Assembly (NCBI GenBank): GCA_964017195.1
Contig: OZ024895.1
Location: forward strand, 22,499,233 to 22,563,232
Reading direction: 5' to 3'
Source: Siderastrea radians
Lineage: Eukaryota; Cnidaria; Anthozoa; Scleractinia; Rhizangiidae
DNA length: 64,000 nucleotides
Positions within the stretch are counted from its first letter, which is position 1; each line of letters starts with the position of its first letter. The position numbers and the translations under genes are program-made. The notes beneath the pieces are model-generated. The model had not been told where the DNA came from. It did not search any database and saw only the letters and a list, made by a program, of their open reading frames with translations. This document shows, piece after piece, positions 51,461 through 63,093 of the stretch.

Positions 51461-52952
51461 TAATTGACATGTTAAGTTGTCATGTTAAGCACATGATATC
51501 GTTTTCGTTCTCTCGTTTTATTCATCACTCGTTCGTGGTCTCCAATGTTCATGATTCAAAAACTATATTGTACCGTACTGTGTCATGGTATTCGTAGTTC
51601 ATTATATCTGTCAGATATCTCCAACATTACAGCATTAAACAGTATTTTATCTTTGCCGCTTACTTCGCTTGAAGTATTTCGGTTGACCCTTTCATTTACG
51701 GTCTGTTGGGAGTTCCAGTTCAGCAGAGCACACTCCACATCTAGCTGTTAGGCCGCGTGATGTCGTGGAATTGCCTAGGTTCAGTAACTCTAAACGAACA
51801 AATGAAAATAACAGGTACATCTTTCATGCAAGAACTAGTACTACTGGGCTGGCTTAATGAAATTTGATATAAGCAAAAACTTTAAAAAGTGTTCTTATTA
51901 TTCGTTGTCCGAATTTAGCAGGATACGATGGCTGATTTTGTCGGCACAAACAAAACTATCTGCAGTAAAGTGTCCGTTACCGTGTGTACCCAGAGTAGGA
52001 ATCAACTTTTTTACAAAAATTAAAAACTTGACTGCTTTTTGCTTTTCGTCTACAAAATACCTTGTTTCAGCTTCTCCAGCTCCTCTTCCTTGCGCTCATT
52101 CCTTTCCACATTTTTCCCCTGTCTCAACTTTCGGTACAATTCTTCGTCCTCTTGAAAGGACGTTGGGAATAGCGTACGGTACTTGAAATTGAAAAACAGT
52201 TCCATTATAACTCGTATTTTCCCAATGCTTTCTTCGTAAATCATTCTTAACAAATTTTTAATCTTTGATAAAAATCGAACGCGGAAAAATGGATCGGGAG
52301 TTGTGCTCAGGGACATTGAAGATCAGCCGTCAGACATACTTTCCGGCGCGCCCATTACGTAGAAAAAGAATTGCTGCGAAGGCAAAGTGACAGAAGAATT
52401 TTGCCTAAAGTGCGACAAAAAAAAAATCGGGTGTCTCTGCAGGAGTATATGCCAGTTAAGATGGCGCAGTACAGTACTACGGGGAGGACTATTACTTTGT
52501 TAATAAGTGTACAAAAGATGAAGAGTGGTTTACTTCCTAAAAATTTTCCGTACGTTTTACATGGTGGACTGGTGATACTTTAAGTAAGTGTAGCACTGTA
52601 AAGTCAATGTTAATTTCGACTTTAAAGTTAGGAAGGAAGACTTTTTGCATACCTGTTGCGTTCAAAATGCTATTTTGCTACAGTCATTAGTTTAAAGCGT
52701 TTGCATCGTTTCTTGAAAAGAAATAGTTGAAAACAGCAGTTGTGACCTATTGCTCGTAATTCATTTCATCTTTAGTTCAGTATCTAGCAACGTCTACAGA
52801 GTGACATTCTACTTTCATTTTGTCCATAACAAGAAACTGCTATTCATTTCTTGTTAAAATTAATTGAAAAAAGTAGAGGCTTTTTTACTCTTGTCGTTTA
52901 TTTTAATATTGTTTTTTTGTTTTTTTATTTTAATATTGTTATCAGTTACAAT
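51461..52952. other. Unique sequence between two TTAA elements
   Basis: 1.5 kb with no array text and no repeat seen elsewhere in the window. Several 60-100 codon frames (51857-52186, 52050-52316 minus, 52371-52583) have no recognisable motif. I see no gene I can support. Confidence 0.4.
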
Positions 52953-52956
52953 TTAA

Positions 52957-55087
52957 GGTGGCTCCATACAGTTTCTCATCAGTTTCAACAGACAAATATA
53001 CATAACTTTTTTGATGATTTTCAGGACATTGATTTACATTTCACTAGGGAAAAGCTACAAAAGCAACTAGCCTAGCCTTTATACTTTTCAAAAAAGTCAC
53101 AATTTCTGGGCCTGGCCCGTTTCCATGGCAGCCACTGATATAGTTGTTTGGCTCATTTTTTAAGCTGACCCAGTTTCTTCACGTCATTTCTTGGTTTTTA
53201 CACGGTGAATTTTCCCTGTTTTTGTTGTAAAGATGTTGTCGTTTCAGAAGTCTCAGCTGGCAAAGCTGTGAGAAATTTTGTACATAAGTTTTGTCAGAAT
53301 GGTAAATTTCCGTTTTCGACGATTAATGCAGAAGTGCATGTACAAAAAGTACTCTTACTTTAGTATGACTGAAAAACCCAAAAATCCTACAAATGTTCCA
53401 ATTTTAAAAAAATTTCACCGAGTGGAACACGCGCAATTAGCGTTTGAAAATGCCTCAAAACCCACCTTTTTCCTTCACGTTACCAAAATAAAAATTCTTC
53501 AAGTTACGGGGTTGCGCATGCTCATGATTCCTTTTGCGTGGACGAGCGTGGATAGCACGCGGGTAAGCGGTAGAAAAGCTTTTCTAAAGCTTTTCTTTCC
53601 AAAGAACAACATTTTTCTGGACAACTGCTTTCCTTTACTGTAAAGGATCCATGTGACCAAAAAATTCGCAAAAATAAACAAAGAAACGAATAAACAAACA
53701 AAAAAGAAGCAAATTTATACCGATTCGCGATATAAAAACTCGAACGAAGCCGCCACTTTATTGCCAGTAGCAAAAAATTTCCTTTTAAGTTTCCAGAACG
53801 CGGAATCATTAAACCACTTTCAGTTTCATTTTTACCATTAACTGATTACAACCGTTCTTCAAGAAAAAACTAAAGCGGTCATGTTTGCTCTTAGAACATC
53901 TTTTGGTATGCTACCCGAGAAAAGCAGGGAAGCTCGTTCTTTTTATGTTGTAAGCTCTGAATATTTTGTCTGCCGAGACCCGCGTTGTTTCTTAGCGGCT
54001 ACTTGCGCGTTTGATAACTACATGGAATAGCAAATAGTATATAAATGAGCTTTCAATTCATATTTAAAGGCAGACGTTGGAGAAAGGGAACAAAGACGTC
54101 CACAAGAAATTATACGTTTTGAAAAAGACTACATTATTTTTCTGCAAGGTTCAACAAGTCAACAGAACGCCTGCGAAACGCCGACTGTTTTAGAACCGGC
54201 CGTCAACTCGCATCCTTTATTCGTTCACTGAATGCCGCCATTCTAGGCATAATTTTTCGTAAAAATAAAAATTGTATTTGAGCTTAGGTACAATTGAACT
54301 TTTATCAATGTTCGGTTTTTTTAGACCACCGAAGTTTTTGAAGTCGCACATTGTCAACACAAGTGAAACTTAGATCAAAAGCTACTGGTGACTGATAAAT
54401 AGTCACTGAAATATAAGTGTCCTTTTGAGTTTCAACTTCTATCAAAATTCAGTGACAACTGTTACCTCGTTACAAGTGTGTAATCTATTCATCGCTCAAT
54501 AAAATTCACAAGTCAGCTGTATTTTGCTGAAACCGTATGAGAACGGCCGTAGAGACAACGTACCCGACAAAAAATAGACCGCTTGTTAGAAAGGCAAAAA
54601 CTAAAGCACTTTTCGAAAAAATTACTTACACTTTGGCTCGATCCAAACAAACGTAAGCTTCTCATCTCAGAGATTCTCGACAGCTGACCTGGACAGCACT
54701 GATATTTCAAGTTGAGAACGGAAAGAAGTTCTTCACGCATAATTCTTGAAGGCGCGTAATAATTCGTGCAACGTTTTCAGTCCTCTCTGTGTTGCTTGAA
54801 CTTAAAGATCGCAATCAATCCAGTCCTACAATCGTAGAATAATCGTAGGACAGCAACTGTCAGCTACAAAAGCGATTGAACTAAAGGCTTTTCACAATTT
54901 CACTGCTATGTGCTCCACAGGTTTGAAAAGGTAAGCCATAAAGATGCCTCAATCAGACTTTGGAAAAGTTCGCCTGGGAGGTTGATTGGCACATGTCATC
55001 TGACTTGGACTGTCGCGCTCCTCACGCGCGCGCTTGTGCCAATTTAGTTCCCATTCCTCGTGCGCTGAAAAACTATATGGAGCCACC
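52957..55087. mobile_element. TTAA-type element, 2.1 kb
   Basis: TTAA precedes it at 52953-52956, and TTCA follows at 55088-55091, one base different. Termini GGTGGCTCCATACAGTTT and, inverted, GGTGGCTCCATATAGTTT. Non-coding as far as I can see; frames at 53278-53643 and 54960-55166 are unrecognised. Belongs with the other TTAA/GG elements by its ends. Confidence 0.8.
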
Positions 55088-55312
55088 TTCAGACATATAC
55101 ACACCAATCGTTTTTCCCAATCCATTGAAAAATGCCGTGGTGAAGATTGCAAATAATCTCAAGTGAAAAAATACGTGAATTTTTTTTTTTTTTTTTCATC
55201 GCCGTTAATTTTGATCACTCCACAATCCCTTGGTTTGAACGCCATTCCAAAAATTATCATTTCGGGGCCGGTACAGTGATGTTTGATGGATGTCAACCTG
55301 TTACTGTCCAGA

Positions 55313-55384
55313 TCCTCGGTAGTATAGTGGTGAGTATCCTCGCCTGTCACGCGGGAGACCGGGGTTCGATTCCCCGCCGGGGAG
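55313..55384 (+). tRNA. tRNA-Asp(GTC)
   Basis: Consensus except one T-G wobble in the anticodon stem (CTCGC/GCGGG), the same change as in Asp 39030. Acceptor and T arm are perfect, and TTTTTTTC follows. The upstream flank is not the usual Asp leader but the sequence after the 2.1-kb TTAA element. Likely foldable and transcribable. Confidence 0.92.
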
Positions 55385-55830
55385 ATTGAATCATTTTTTT
55401 CTTGAACTGCCATCAACCTTTTGAATTTTGTTTCGAACTCTGAAGGGGAAGGAACATTTAATTAATGTAGGGGCAGTTTCCAAAGACTCCAAAACCTCAA
55501 GAACCTTTCCACCCTAAGGACCCTCTTCGTTGTCCCAGCAATAGCGACAACGAGAATTTTGTTTCCTTTCCAGGGTTTCCAGGACAATTAAACAGTTTCT
55601 CTTGCAAAGTGGAGGTTCAGGTTGCACCTGAATATTGCACACTTCAAAAGCACCTTGTTACGGTTTAACAGTTCGGTCAGTTCGGTTAGGAGTTGGAAAG
55701 GACGTTAACAATTTTAACACTGACTGATAAACCTAGATGCATGTTATGTTCATTTCAAAATCCTGGAAAATTCTCCTTTCGAGAAATGTTTTGAATAGTC
55801 GGTGTTGCTTCACAGTCATTTTAGCATCGT
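55385..55830. repeat. Asp-to-Val spacer
   Basis: CTGAAGGGGAAGGAACATTT, CCAGCAATAGCGACAACGAG, GAGAAATGTTTTG and a Val leader relic. No gene seen. Confidence 0.65.
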
Positions 55831-55831
55831 G

Positions 55832-55850
55832 GTTTCAGTAGTATAGTGGT
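55832..55850 (+). pseudogene. tRNA-Val 5' relic
   Basis: GGTTTCAGTAGTATAGTGG retains the acceptor 5' strand and A box in altered form and is preceded by CATCGT as in other Val leaders. The rest of the tRNA is replaced by the LINE fragment that starts here. Confidence 0.7.
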
Positions 55851-57341
55851 CCACGAGCGGGCTGGAAATGCTTTGTCACACATTATTTAAGGGTTACGGG
55901 ACAACAACTCGGCGCCCTCACCCTAGCAACTCAATTCAAACCCCAACATATTGATCAATCCATCCCTCGCGAGTTATCGCGAGTTATTACTCGCCTGGAG
56001 AAAGCTTTACCCACATGTCACACAAAACCTGACCCAATCCCTCCCCAACATCTTGGTCGAACCCCTATTCCTCAATCCCCAGATAACCAGTAATGGTCAA
56101 ACGCTCTTGTACAGACACTGGACTGCATCCGGTGTCACGCAAGTGCGTGACTTATGTTACGTGGCCATCCCAGGTTTTCTCGCCGCCACGGCCGTACGCG
56201 AACTTATCCCAAACCACCCGCGCAAACAAATCCTACAGGAACTTCGAACCATCCTGGCCGCTATCCCCGACAACTGGAAGAGTCTCATACTCTCCCACTC
56301 GGCCCCAAACACAGCTCCTCCACCTGACTCACCTGACTCACCTGTTAACTTCACGCTTAATTCCCCGATCACTCCGCTTGCTAATTTTCCTATGCGAGCA
56401 TTTTACCGTCTCCTAACAACAGTTCCAACGTCGTCCGTACCAAGCTTACAATACTGGTCACGCACCCTTCAACCTGCCCCCGATTTTAATGCAACCTTTT
56501 GGAAGTCCATGTACTGCCCACTTCTGCCCAATAAATTCGGGGATCTCACGTGGAAACAGGAAAGTCGCCGACCGTGTCTTACCAACAGCCTTGTCCCTTT
56601 TTAGGATCAACGGCTTACCCTTCTATGGACTGTCACCACTGTACTGCTACAGAGACCATTGACCACCTACTTCTACACTGTCCCACACTTAGACCTTTTT
56701 GGTCTACAGTTAAGCGATACGTTAAAGACATCTCTGACGAGAAGATACCACTGACAGACCAAATTATTCTCTTTGGACAACAACTAAGAAAATCTAATGT
56801 TCACTCTAGGAGCAAAATACATTTAATTAACTTCCTCTTACATATAGCTCGATATGCTATACACAAAACTGCGGTAGAACACCGCTTAAACAATGTCACT
56901 TTGCCTGTTCATGCCATTTTTAAAGCCAACGTGAAACATTTTATTTTACAAGATTTCCAATTACATAAAGCAAAAGGTACACAATATCTTTTTCCTTTCA
57001 CGTGGTGTATAAATAACACCATAGTAAGCGTAGTTAATGATCGATTCCAATTTCATTTATAGTATTGTTGATATATCGGCTAGACGCAAGAAAAACTGAA
57101 TCCATGAGTCTCACCTAAAAAGAGAATTGTAAAATTTCGTGAATATTACACTTTGTATCTCATTGTAACTTGTCAGGATATAAGTCTTAAAATAGATTAA
57201 ACACAAGTAATCTTGTAACAACATTAGTACCAGAACAAAGTAAAAAGTAATTAGTATAGGATCTAATCAACTTATGTATTATATTTCTAAATAAACGGCT
57301 CATATTGAGCTGTCTTAGTAGAAATAAAAAAAAAAAAAACG
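55851..57341 (+). mobile_element. LINE 3' end, 5' truncated
   Basis: Carries the C-terminal third of a LINE ORF2, a 3' UTR and a poly(A) tail (about 57327-57340). The 5' end lies in the A-box region of a tRNA-Val relic. Codon and amino-acid character differ from the LINE at 24.3-28.5 kb, so this is another family. Confidence 0.82.
55896..57062 (+). pseudogene. LINE ORF2 C-terminal fragment with frameshifts
   Basis: Frame 1 runs to about 56550 (SLPNILVEPLFLNPQI, RHWTASGVTQVRDLCYVAIP, RAFYRLLTTVPTSSVPSLQY, FGDLTWK). The sequence then reads VADRVLPTALSLFRINGLPF in a second frame, and from about 56625 a third frame gives CHHCTATETIDHLLLHCPTL, the zinc-knuckle region after the reverse transcriptase, followed by a C-terminal tail ending at 57062. 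At least two frameshifts. No polymerase motifs remain. Confidence 0.83.
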
Positions 57342-57555
57342 TGCATGCATGTAACATGTCAGAACACAGCACCAGTAGCTACTTTTCCTAATGCTTTTTA
57401 AGCGTCCTCCGCGTATTTAGTATGTTCTCATGATGACCCAGCGGCCTAACGTCACCGCCACATTTTACACTTTATATTTCGCAATCTTTCAACAATCAAA
57501 TGCAAGGATTAAACATTTTCAAGGTTTGATGAACCTCGTTTCTCAGATGTTCAAA
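57342..57555. promoter_or_regulatory. Conserved tRNA-Asp upstream leader
   Basis: CAGAACACAGCACCAG, GATGACCCAGCGGCCTAACG, CAATCTTTCAACAATCAAAT, TTGATGAACCTCGTTTCTCA. These blocks stand in the same order before Asp 13615, 14871, 17108 and 48683. They may be a conserved external flank or only duplicated DNA; a promoter role is inference. Confidence 0.5.
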
Positions 57556-57627
57556 TCCTCGGTAGTATAGTGGTGAGTATCCCCGCCTGTCACGCGGGAG
57601 ACCGGGCTTCGATTCCCCGCCGGGGAG
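57556..57627 (+). tRNA. tRNA-Asp(GTC), one T-stem mismatch
   Basis: Consensus Asp except GGGCTTCGATT in the T arm, leaving a C-C mismatch next to the T loop and altering the B box (GCTTCGATT). TCTTTTC follows. Transcription may be reduced. Confidence 0.83.
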
Positions 57628-58499
57628 GCGAAGCTCTTTTCTGGAACTGCTATCGTTTTTTAAATTTTATTTTGAACACTGAAGTAGAAGAACGTTTGAT
57701 AAATGTAATTGCAAAAAAACAAGACGATGAATGATGCTAAAGCTTATTCGAGTGTTACTTCACCAACATATTTCACGTCAATGCAAGGCAGAAGCCAAAT
57801 GCAAACTTTCTGTGATTTCGCAATAAAATCAATAGGATTGTGACGCTCGATGGGAAGGTAGCGACCGGCGGTTTCTATTCAGTGCATTTGATCAGAGTGA
57901 TCTCTGCCAGAACGAAGAGGCCATTGACCAAGCTTGGGTCTCTTAAACTGATGTAGCATCGAAAGCCAGCGATACAAACCATTTTGTTCAGTTGCGTGCT
58001 ATCTCATTACCACATCTTCCCCCAATCCGAAAAAGGCGCCAGTCGATATTCCTTACTAACAGCTTTGTTTTTTGAGAACCAGTCCAGAGAACCAGTCCAA
58101 TTTCTTGACAAAGTAATGCTTTGTTAGTGTGTGGAAGTACGAAAACGAATTCACCAGGAACTAAAATACGTAAATAATGATTTAAATGGCTGTGGTACAA
58201 GCAAATAAAAATATTTTTTTCGGAACATGTTTTGACATAGTCAGTTACACTGGCAATTACTTACATTTATACTAGAAATAATTCTCAATTCATCATGGGT
58301 GACATTCAAAAAATGCCTTGCAAATTCAAAACTGAATGAGTGTTCTCTTGTTTGTGCAAACTGAAAAAAGTTTCCAAAAAAAGTCCCTACCTCTCTAACC
58401 TGTCTAATCTGGGAGTTACCACAGTGTACCATTGGTAAAGCTTCAGTAATTACAGGTCCACAAAACTGATGAGATTCCAAAGGGATATGAAAGGGAATA
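57628..58499. repeat. Long Asp-to-Val spacer
   Basis: ACACTGAAGTAGAAGAACG, GTGACGCTCGATGGGAAGG, ACAAAGTAATGCTTTGTTAG, ATGTTTTGACATAGTCAG and TACAGGTCCACAAAACTG. It is broken at 58498 by the TA-flanked element. No gene seen. Confidence 0.72.
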
Positions 58500-59306
58500 C
58501 AGGGGAATCCCGATTTTTCTAATACTCGATTATTCGAAACTCCCCGCGATTCTTCGAACCAAAAGACATTAGTCGTTTCCCTTGGATTTGCTTCAGTCAA
58601 ACACTGTAATTTTACCCCCGATTTTTCGAATGCTCGATTTTTCGAAACTCCCGATATTTCGAACTAATTCTTTCTTCCTTTCAAAAATTTACATTCGATT
58701 TCTCGAACTTAGAAAACTCAGGAACCAACGGTTGTAGCCACATAATTATACACCTGAATGCAATTAACAAGTTCCGGAGAAGGTGTTTTCATACATTTTT
58801 TTATTACAAAGCATTAGTGGCAAATCTGTCATTGAAGTCATAAGAAACTACAACGTCGTTGTTACATAATCGAGGGTCTTGAATTACTGTACATGGTCAT
58901 CATTTTTCAAGCTCTTGCCGTAGCACATTAATACATGTGGCTGTTCCTTTAAACCGTGGAATACAGGGTACTTTTTTTCTGATAGAGTAAGGGGAAAGAA
59001 ATGTAGTCAAGAGTCTGCGCAAAATTAAAGACACATGCATCAGTACAGTACTGGTTTTTGTTCTGCCGAAATTGGCTTAAATCCTTAAATTTCCGTTTTG
59101 TTTTAAATGTACGTTTTGTTGGTAAATAAAGATGGTTCACACATTAACAAGAGTGATATACCTTTGTTGTCTGCCTTCGTGGATCTTATGAAACTGTACC
59201 ACGGTAAAACAGGTGTGATTTGATGCCACCTTCGATTTTTCGAACTCCCGATTTTTCGAACCAATTTCCATTTCCCTTGGAGGTTCGAAAAATCGGAATT
59301 CCACTG
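58500..59306. mobile_element. Pogo/Tigger-like TA-flanked element, 807 bp
   Basis: Termini CAGGGGAATCCCGATTTTTC and, inverted, CAGTGGAATTCCGATTTTTC, each flanked by TA (58498-58499, 59307-59308). The spacer at 15633 (GAAAGGGGATAAATCTTAAG) is the empty form. CGATTTTTCGAA motifs recur inside near both ends. No transposase is seen, so non-autonomous; the pogo assignment rests on CAG ends and the TA target. Confidence 0.85.
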
Positions 59307-59471
59307 TAAATCTTAAGGCACTTTACGGTTATTTCGTGCATGTACATAAACTGTATTTCGAACATCTAGCACATGACGGTAAGCATGTTCCATCGTGTGA
59401 TTTTCATTTAACTTTGTTTAGTCAATAAAACAGGCTTGTTATTTTAATAAAGTTGTTGTTGTTCTTGTTGT
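59307..59471. repeat. Array spacer with the unoccupied TTAA site
   Basis: AAATCTTAAGGCACTTTACGG carries the single TTAA (59313-59316) that is filled by the transposon at 19096-20884 in the paralogous copy. The rest matches 20885-21030. Confidence 0.85.
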
Positions 59472-61446
59472 TATAGCGGAGCCTGCAGGCAAAGCCCGCC
59501 AGCGGAGCTCCATTGCTAAGCAAATTTGGTAACCTATCGATTTGAAAAATTTTGGTTGTGACGTCAGCGTACGTCGGTCCGCCCGCGCGCCCGTGCAGAC
59601 TCTGGGGGAGGGGGAGGGAAGTCCTAAGACAACCCGACCGGGAGCGGACAATGCCATCTTTTCTTGGCGGGAAATAGCGCGGTACTTTTGGGCAACCGCG
59701 TTTTCTTGGCGGGAAATCGCATGACCATCGTCGCTTTTCAAAAAGAGGTTTCTTTTAAAAAGCTTAAGACAGATTCCGCTCAACATTCGAGCAATAAGTG
59801 CAAAAATTATTTACAAGAAACTACTCATAGCACGGTAACATTTTGAATACTATTTGAAACATCTCACTTAGTGGCCCCACGATTAAATTCTTAAGCATTC
59901 TCGAGAAAATTTATGTCAAATCTCTTAAAAATATGCTAAAAATAGGCCATTTTGTTTTGAACTGACATGAAGCGTCTTTTCAATTGAAATATGGATAACT
60001 TCAAATTCAATTTTCTCGCGCGGGGTCAGCTTGGGAGCGTGAGTATTGGGGTTTTTTTTGGTAACTTTATTTTTGCACTTATTGCTCTAACGTTGAGCGG
60101 AAGTCGTCTGAATTTTATTTGGCAAAACGATTGTCCAACAGTACTGTAATTTTAAACTTGAGAAAAACAACATCTAATATCTATAAATGGAAAAAAAAGT
60201 TCAAAAGAACACTGGTAGAAGGCAAAAAGTTCAAGTTACGAAAGCTACCTTCAAAGGACTTCGTCGCTTTGTTTTCTTCACGGCGGAGAGCTTGCCTTGT
60301 TCTGAAACACAACCGCGTAAGTGAAGTTTTTAAAGGGTTTAAGGTGCATGGTTTTGAGTATTACGGTCAAAGAAACTACATTTTGAAATGAAAATTTAAT
60401 TCATGACATTAGAAATGTGTCATTTACTTTTGACTTTGAAAAAAATTATTAGAAAACGCGCTCAGATTTGTGACAGATGTAGTCTTGAATATTTTGCCAT
60501 GCACGGCCGATTTCACTCGGGTAGACTGAACCACTGCCGTGCTGGATTGAAGTGTAACGCGAATTGCATTTAAGTATAAACTTACGGGTTTTCGAATAAA
60601 CTTTTTCAAAAATGATTTCTCTGTTTATTATTTTGTGTTTGTTTATTCATAACAGTAGGTCAAAGCACAGTCGCAAGCCGCAACTGCACAAGCATCACTT
60701 ACGGCGAATAATTGCTTTCAATTTTAACTGTCGGGTCGGTTTGTGCAATTGTCGATTTTCTTGTCCTAGAAGTTTTCAATAGTAATAATCTTTTAGGCGA
60801 AGCAGTTGTCGCAAAAGCTTCCGAAAAAAGTTTTTCGCGTTCCTCAAAACGCCTAACTGAGATATAGGCTTACTTTGCATCTGCAAAACTTATCCTTGGT
60901 GTTTGTTTTCAATCTTGATGGAATAAATTTTTGACCAGACTAATTGTGGCAGTTCATGTTATTTGTTAACTGAACGTCCGAACGCGATAAAGATAACCCA
61001 TTTACTTAAGAATAAGTTTCATTTTGTTGTTGTAAATGAGCGCCGTTTCAAGTTCATTCAAGCGAACAGCCAATAATCCTAGGAGATTTGACAAGCCTTG
61101 ACAGTTAATGACAGGATATGGAAACATTGCAAAAACCAAGCAAGACGGCTCCTGAGTAAAATATGTGTTCAGTTTGATGCCCGAAAAAAAAATCATTCCG
61201 ACAAGCTGTGCTCAGCCTCTAGAATGACCTTTCGGGCTTCGTTTTACAGAACAGATCCTCAAAATATTGGAAGACCGTGAATGCGGAACACTTTCGGGCT
61301 TTTTGAGAAACACTTTTCGAAAGCGAACGAGCCAAAGAAAGCCCCGAAATATATTTCAGACCGAAAAGTTTCAGGACTATTTTTGAGAAACGAGCACCAG
61401 TTTACTCCTTGGCTGCTCCGCTTTTAGGCATGGCTAAATCTATATA
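59472..61446 (+). mobile_element. 2-kb element C, copy 3
   Basis: Nearly identical to 21031-23048 with the same flanks, TATAGCGGAGCC start and ATCTATATA end. One internal inverted-repeat arm is shortened relative to copy 1 (near 60050). Contains the 90-codon conserved frame at 60119-60391. Confidence 0.83.
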
Positions 61447-61796
61447 TTTTAGTTAGTTAAGTTATGGTTAGTTTGCCTAAGAGATGTGAATTCTAGTTCT
61501 AGTTTCGCTGGCCTTTGTGCTGCTCCTCCGACTTAAAAGATATCGCCTCAGGAAACTCTTCGTCTTTTCCTACTTTTTAGATCTTCTTTTTCAACTTGCG
61601 TAGTAGCTGCAGAGGCTTCAGGGTGGACAGTTCTGTTCCAGGAAATTGTTTCAGGGACTAGAAAGGTCGTAAACACTTTACCAGTGATCAGTAAACCTTA
61701 TTGTCCTAAGGAGGCATGATATGATTGCATCGTAAATTTTCCTTTCGAAAAATGTCTTGCACAATTTGGTTGTTTCACCTTTCCTTCTTCATGGTG
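61447..61796. promoter_or_regulatory. Conserved tRNA-Val upstream leader
   Basis: GTTATGGTTAGTTTGCC, GATATCGCCTCAGGAAAC, AGTGATCAGTAAACC, TGATTGCATCGTAAATTTTC, CATGGTGG. This order and spacing recur before most Val copies on both strands. A regulatory role is unproven; it may be only duplicated flank. Confidence 0.5.
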
Positions 61797-61868
61797 GTTT
61801 CCGTAGTGTAGTGGTTATCACGTCCGCCTAGCACGCGGAAGGTCGCCAATTCAAGCCTCGCAGGACAC
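61797..61868 (+). pseudogene. tRNA-Val-derived pseudogene with AGC anticodon
   Basis: 5' half is consensus, but the loop reads CTAGCAC and the T arm and 3' acceptor are broken (GCCAATTCAAGCCTCGC, AGGACAC). It cannot fold as a tRNA. Its paralogue at 23392 is intact. Confidence 0.87.
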
Positions 61869-63021
61869 AGTTTTCTTTCTTCGTCTTGCTTTTGTTTTGT
61901 TTTTTGTTGTTGTTGTTGTTGTTGCTGCTGTTTTCTTTTTTTTTTTTGGGGGGGGGGGACCTAAAGACGGTTAACACGATACGATTTCGGTTGGCCCTAT
62001 TTTCGACCCGACAGTATCGGAGAGCGAATCGTATGTGTAGTTTGACACCAGATTCACAGCCTTTTTGTGAAAATAAAACCCCGAGCGCTCCATTTCCTTT
62101 TCGCTTTATTTCATTTGCAGGTACCACCCACCAAGTGAAAAAAGCGACAAAATATATTTTAAACCAGCCAGGACAAACCGGGAAACATTGAGCTGAAGGT
62201 AGGCAAGCTTTATTTCAAAATATTTCGAATCTTATATCACCGGTTAGTCTGTTACAAATTTTAAATATAACGGCAATGCTATCAAGCGATTTGCGTATAA
62301 GAACGGTGCAAAATTGACCAAAAATTAAACAAGACAGATTAATAGACATTAATGTAAAGGCGACTGACAAGATTTATTTCGATCTATTACATATACTTTC
62401 ACTCTTTCTCAGTCAACCTGGCTGTCAGCTCCAGACAGTTTTTAAATGAATTTCGCCGACAACTCGTCTGGGCTGCCTTTGGTGATTCACGCTGCTGTCG
62501 GGCTGACAACTCGGGCCGACCAGAAGCCGACCAAACGTAGCGTGTAAACAAACGCACCGACTCATGCTCCGATACTGTCAGCCAACATATCCGGTCGACA
62601 AATTGTAGCATGTAGGCCGGCCTTATGATGAAAGGCAAAGAAATGCCGTTTCTTTTAAACTTTGTCTTCTTTCAGATGATGACGCCATAGAACCAGAAGC
62701 AACTGGCCAAATTTCACAGCATTCTCAAAACCAATAAATCCCTTAATTTAGTTGGTTAAGGGCTAACGCAATAGCTGTCTTACGACGGTAAAGGTAATGT
62801 TAGATCACAACACCAGGGGTTACGTACCCTACTCTTTTCCAACAGTGATGTGTTTTCTTTAATGTCTTTTATCGTCCACTAAGTGTTGAACATGATCAGA
62901 CCAGGGGGCCAAGGGCTTAACATCACCGCCAAATCACATAACATCAATCTCTTTAACAATTAAATGTAGGGATTTAACAAAGGCTACCACCTTTTTATTT
63001 TTATGAACAATGTTGTCGAAA
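61869..63021. repeat. Val-downstream spacer, repeat A (inverted), Asp leader
   Basis: TTG and T/G runs, then repeat A at 62400-62760, then the Asp leader with GATCAGACCAGGGGGCCAAG and CAATCTCTTTAACAATTAAA. It shows the uninterrupted sequence (TTTCAGATGATGACGCC) where the LINE inserted at 24297. No gene seen. Confidence 0.75.
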
Positions 63022-63093
63022 TCCTCGGTAGTATAGTGATGAGTATCCCCGCCTGTCACGCGGGAGACCGGGGTTCGATTCCCCGCCGGGGAG
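63022..63093 (+). tRNA. tRNA-Asp(GTC)
   Basis: All stems consensus; a single D-loop change (GTGATGAG for GTGGTGAG). T-rich CTATTTTGTTTT follows. Native Asp leader. Likely functional, with a slightly changed A box. Confidence 0.92.

Noticed and set aside
55951..56604. An independent host gene
   Set aside because: Continuation in shifted frames to a CHHC...HLLLHC knuckle and a poly(A) tail shows it is the C-terminal part of a LINE.
61797..61868. tRNA-Ala(AGC) reading of the Val-like copy
   Set aside because: The T arm and 3' acceptor are broken, so the altered anticodon is decay, not a new tRNA.
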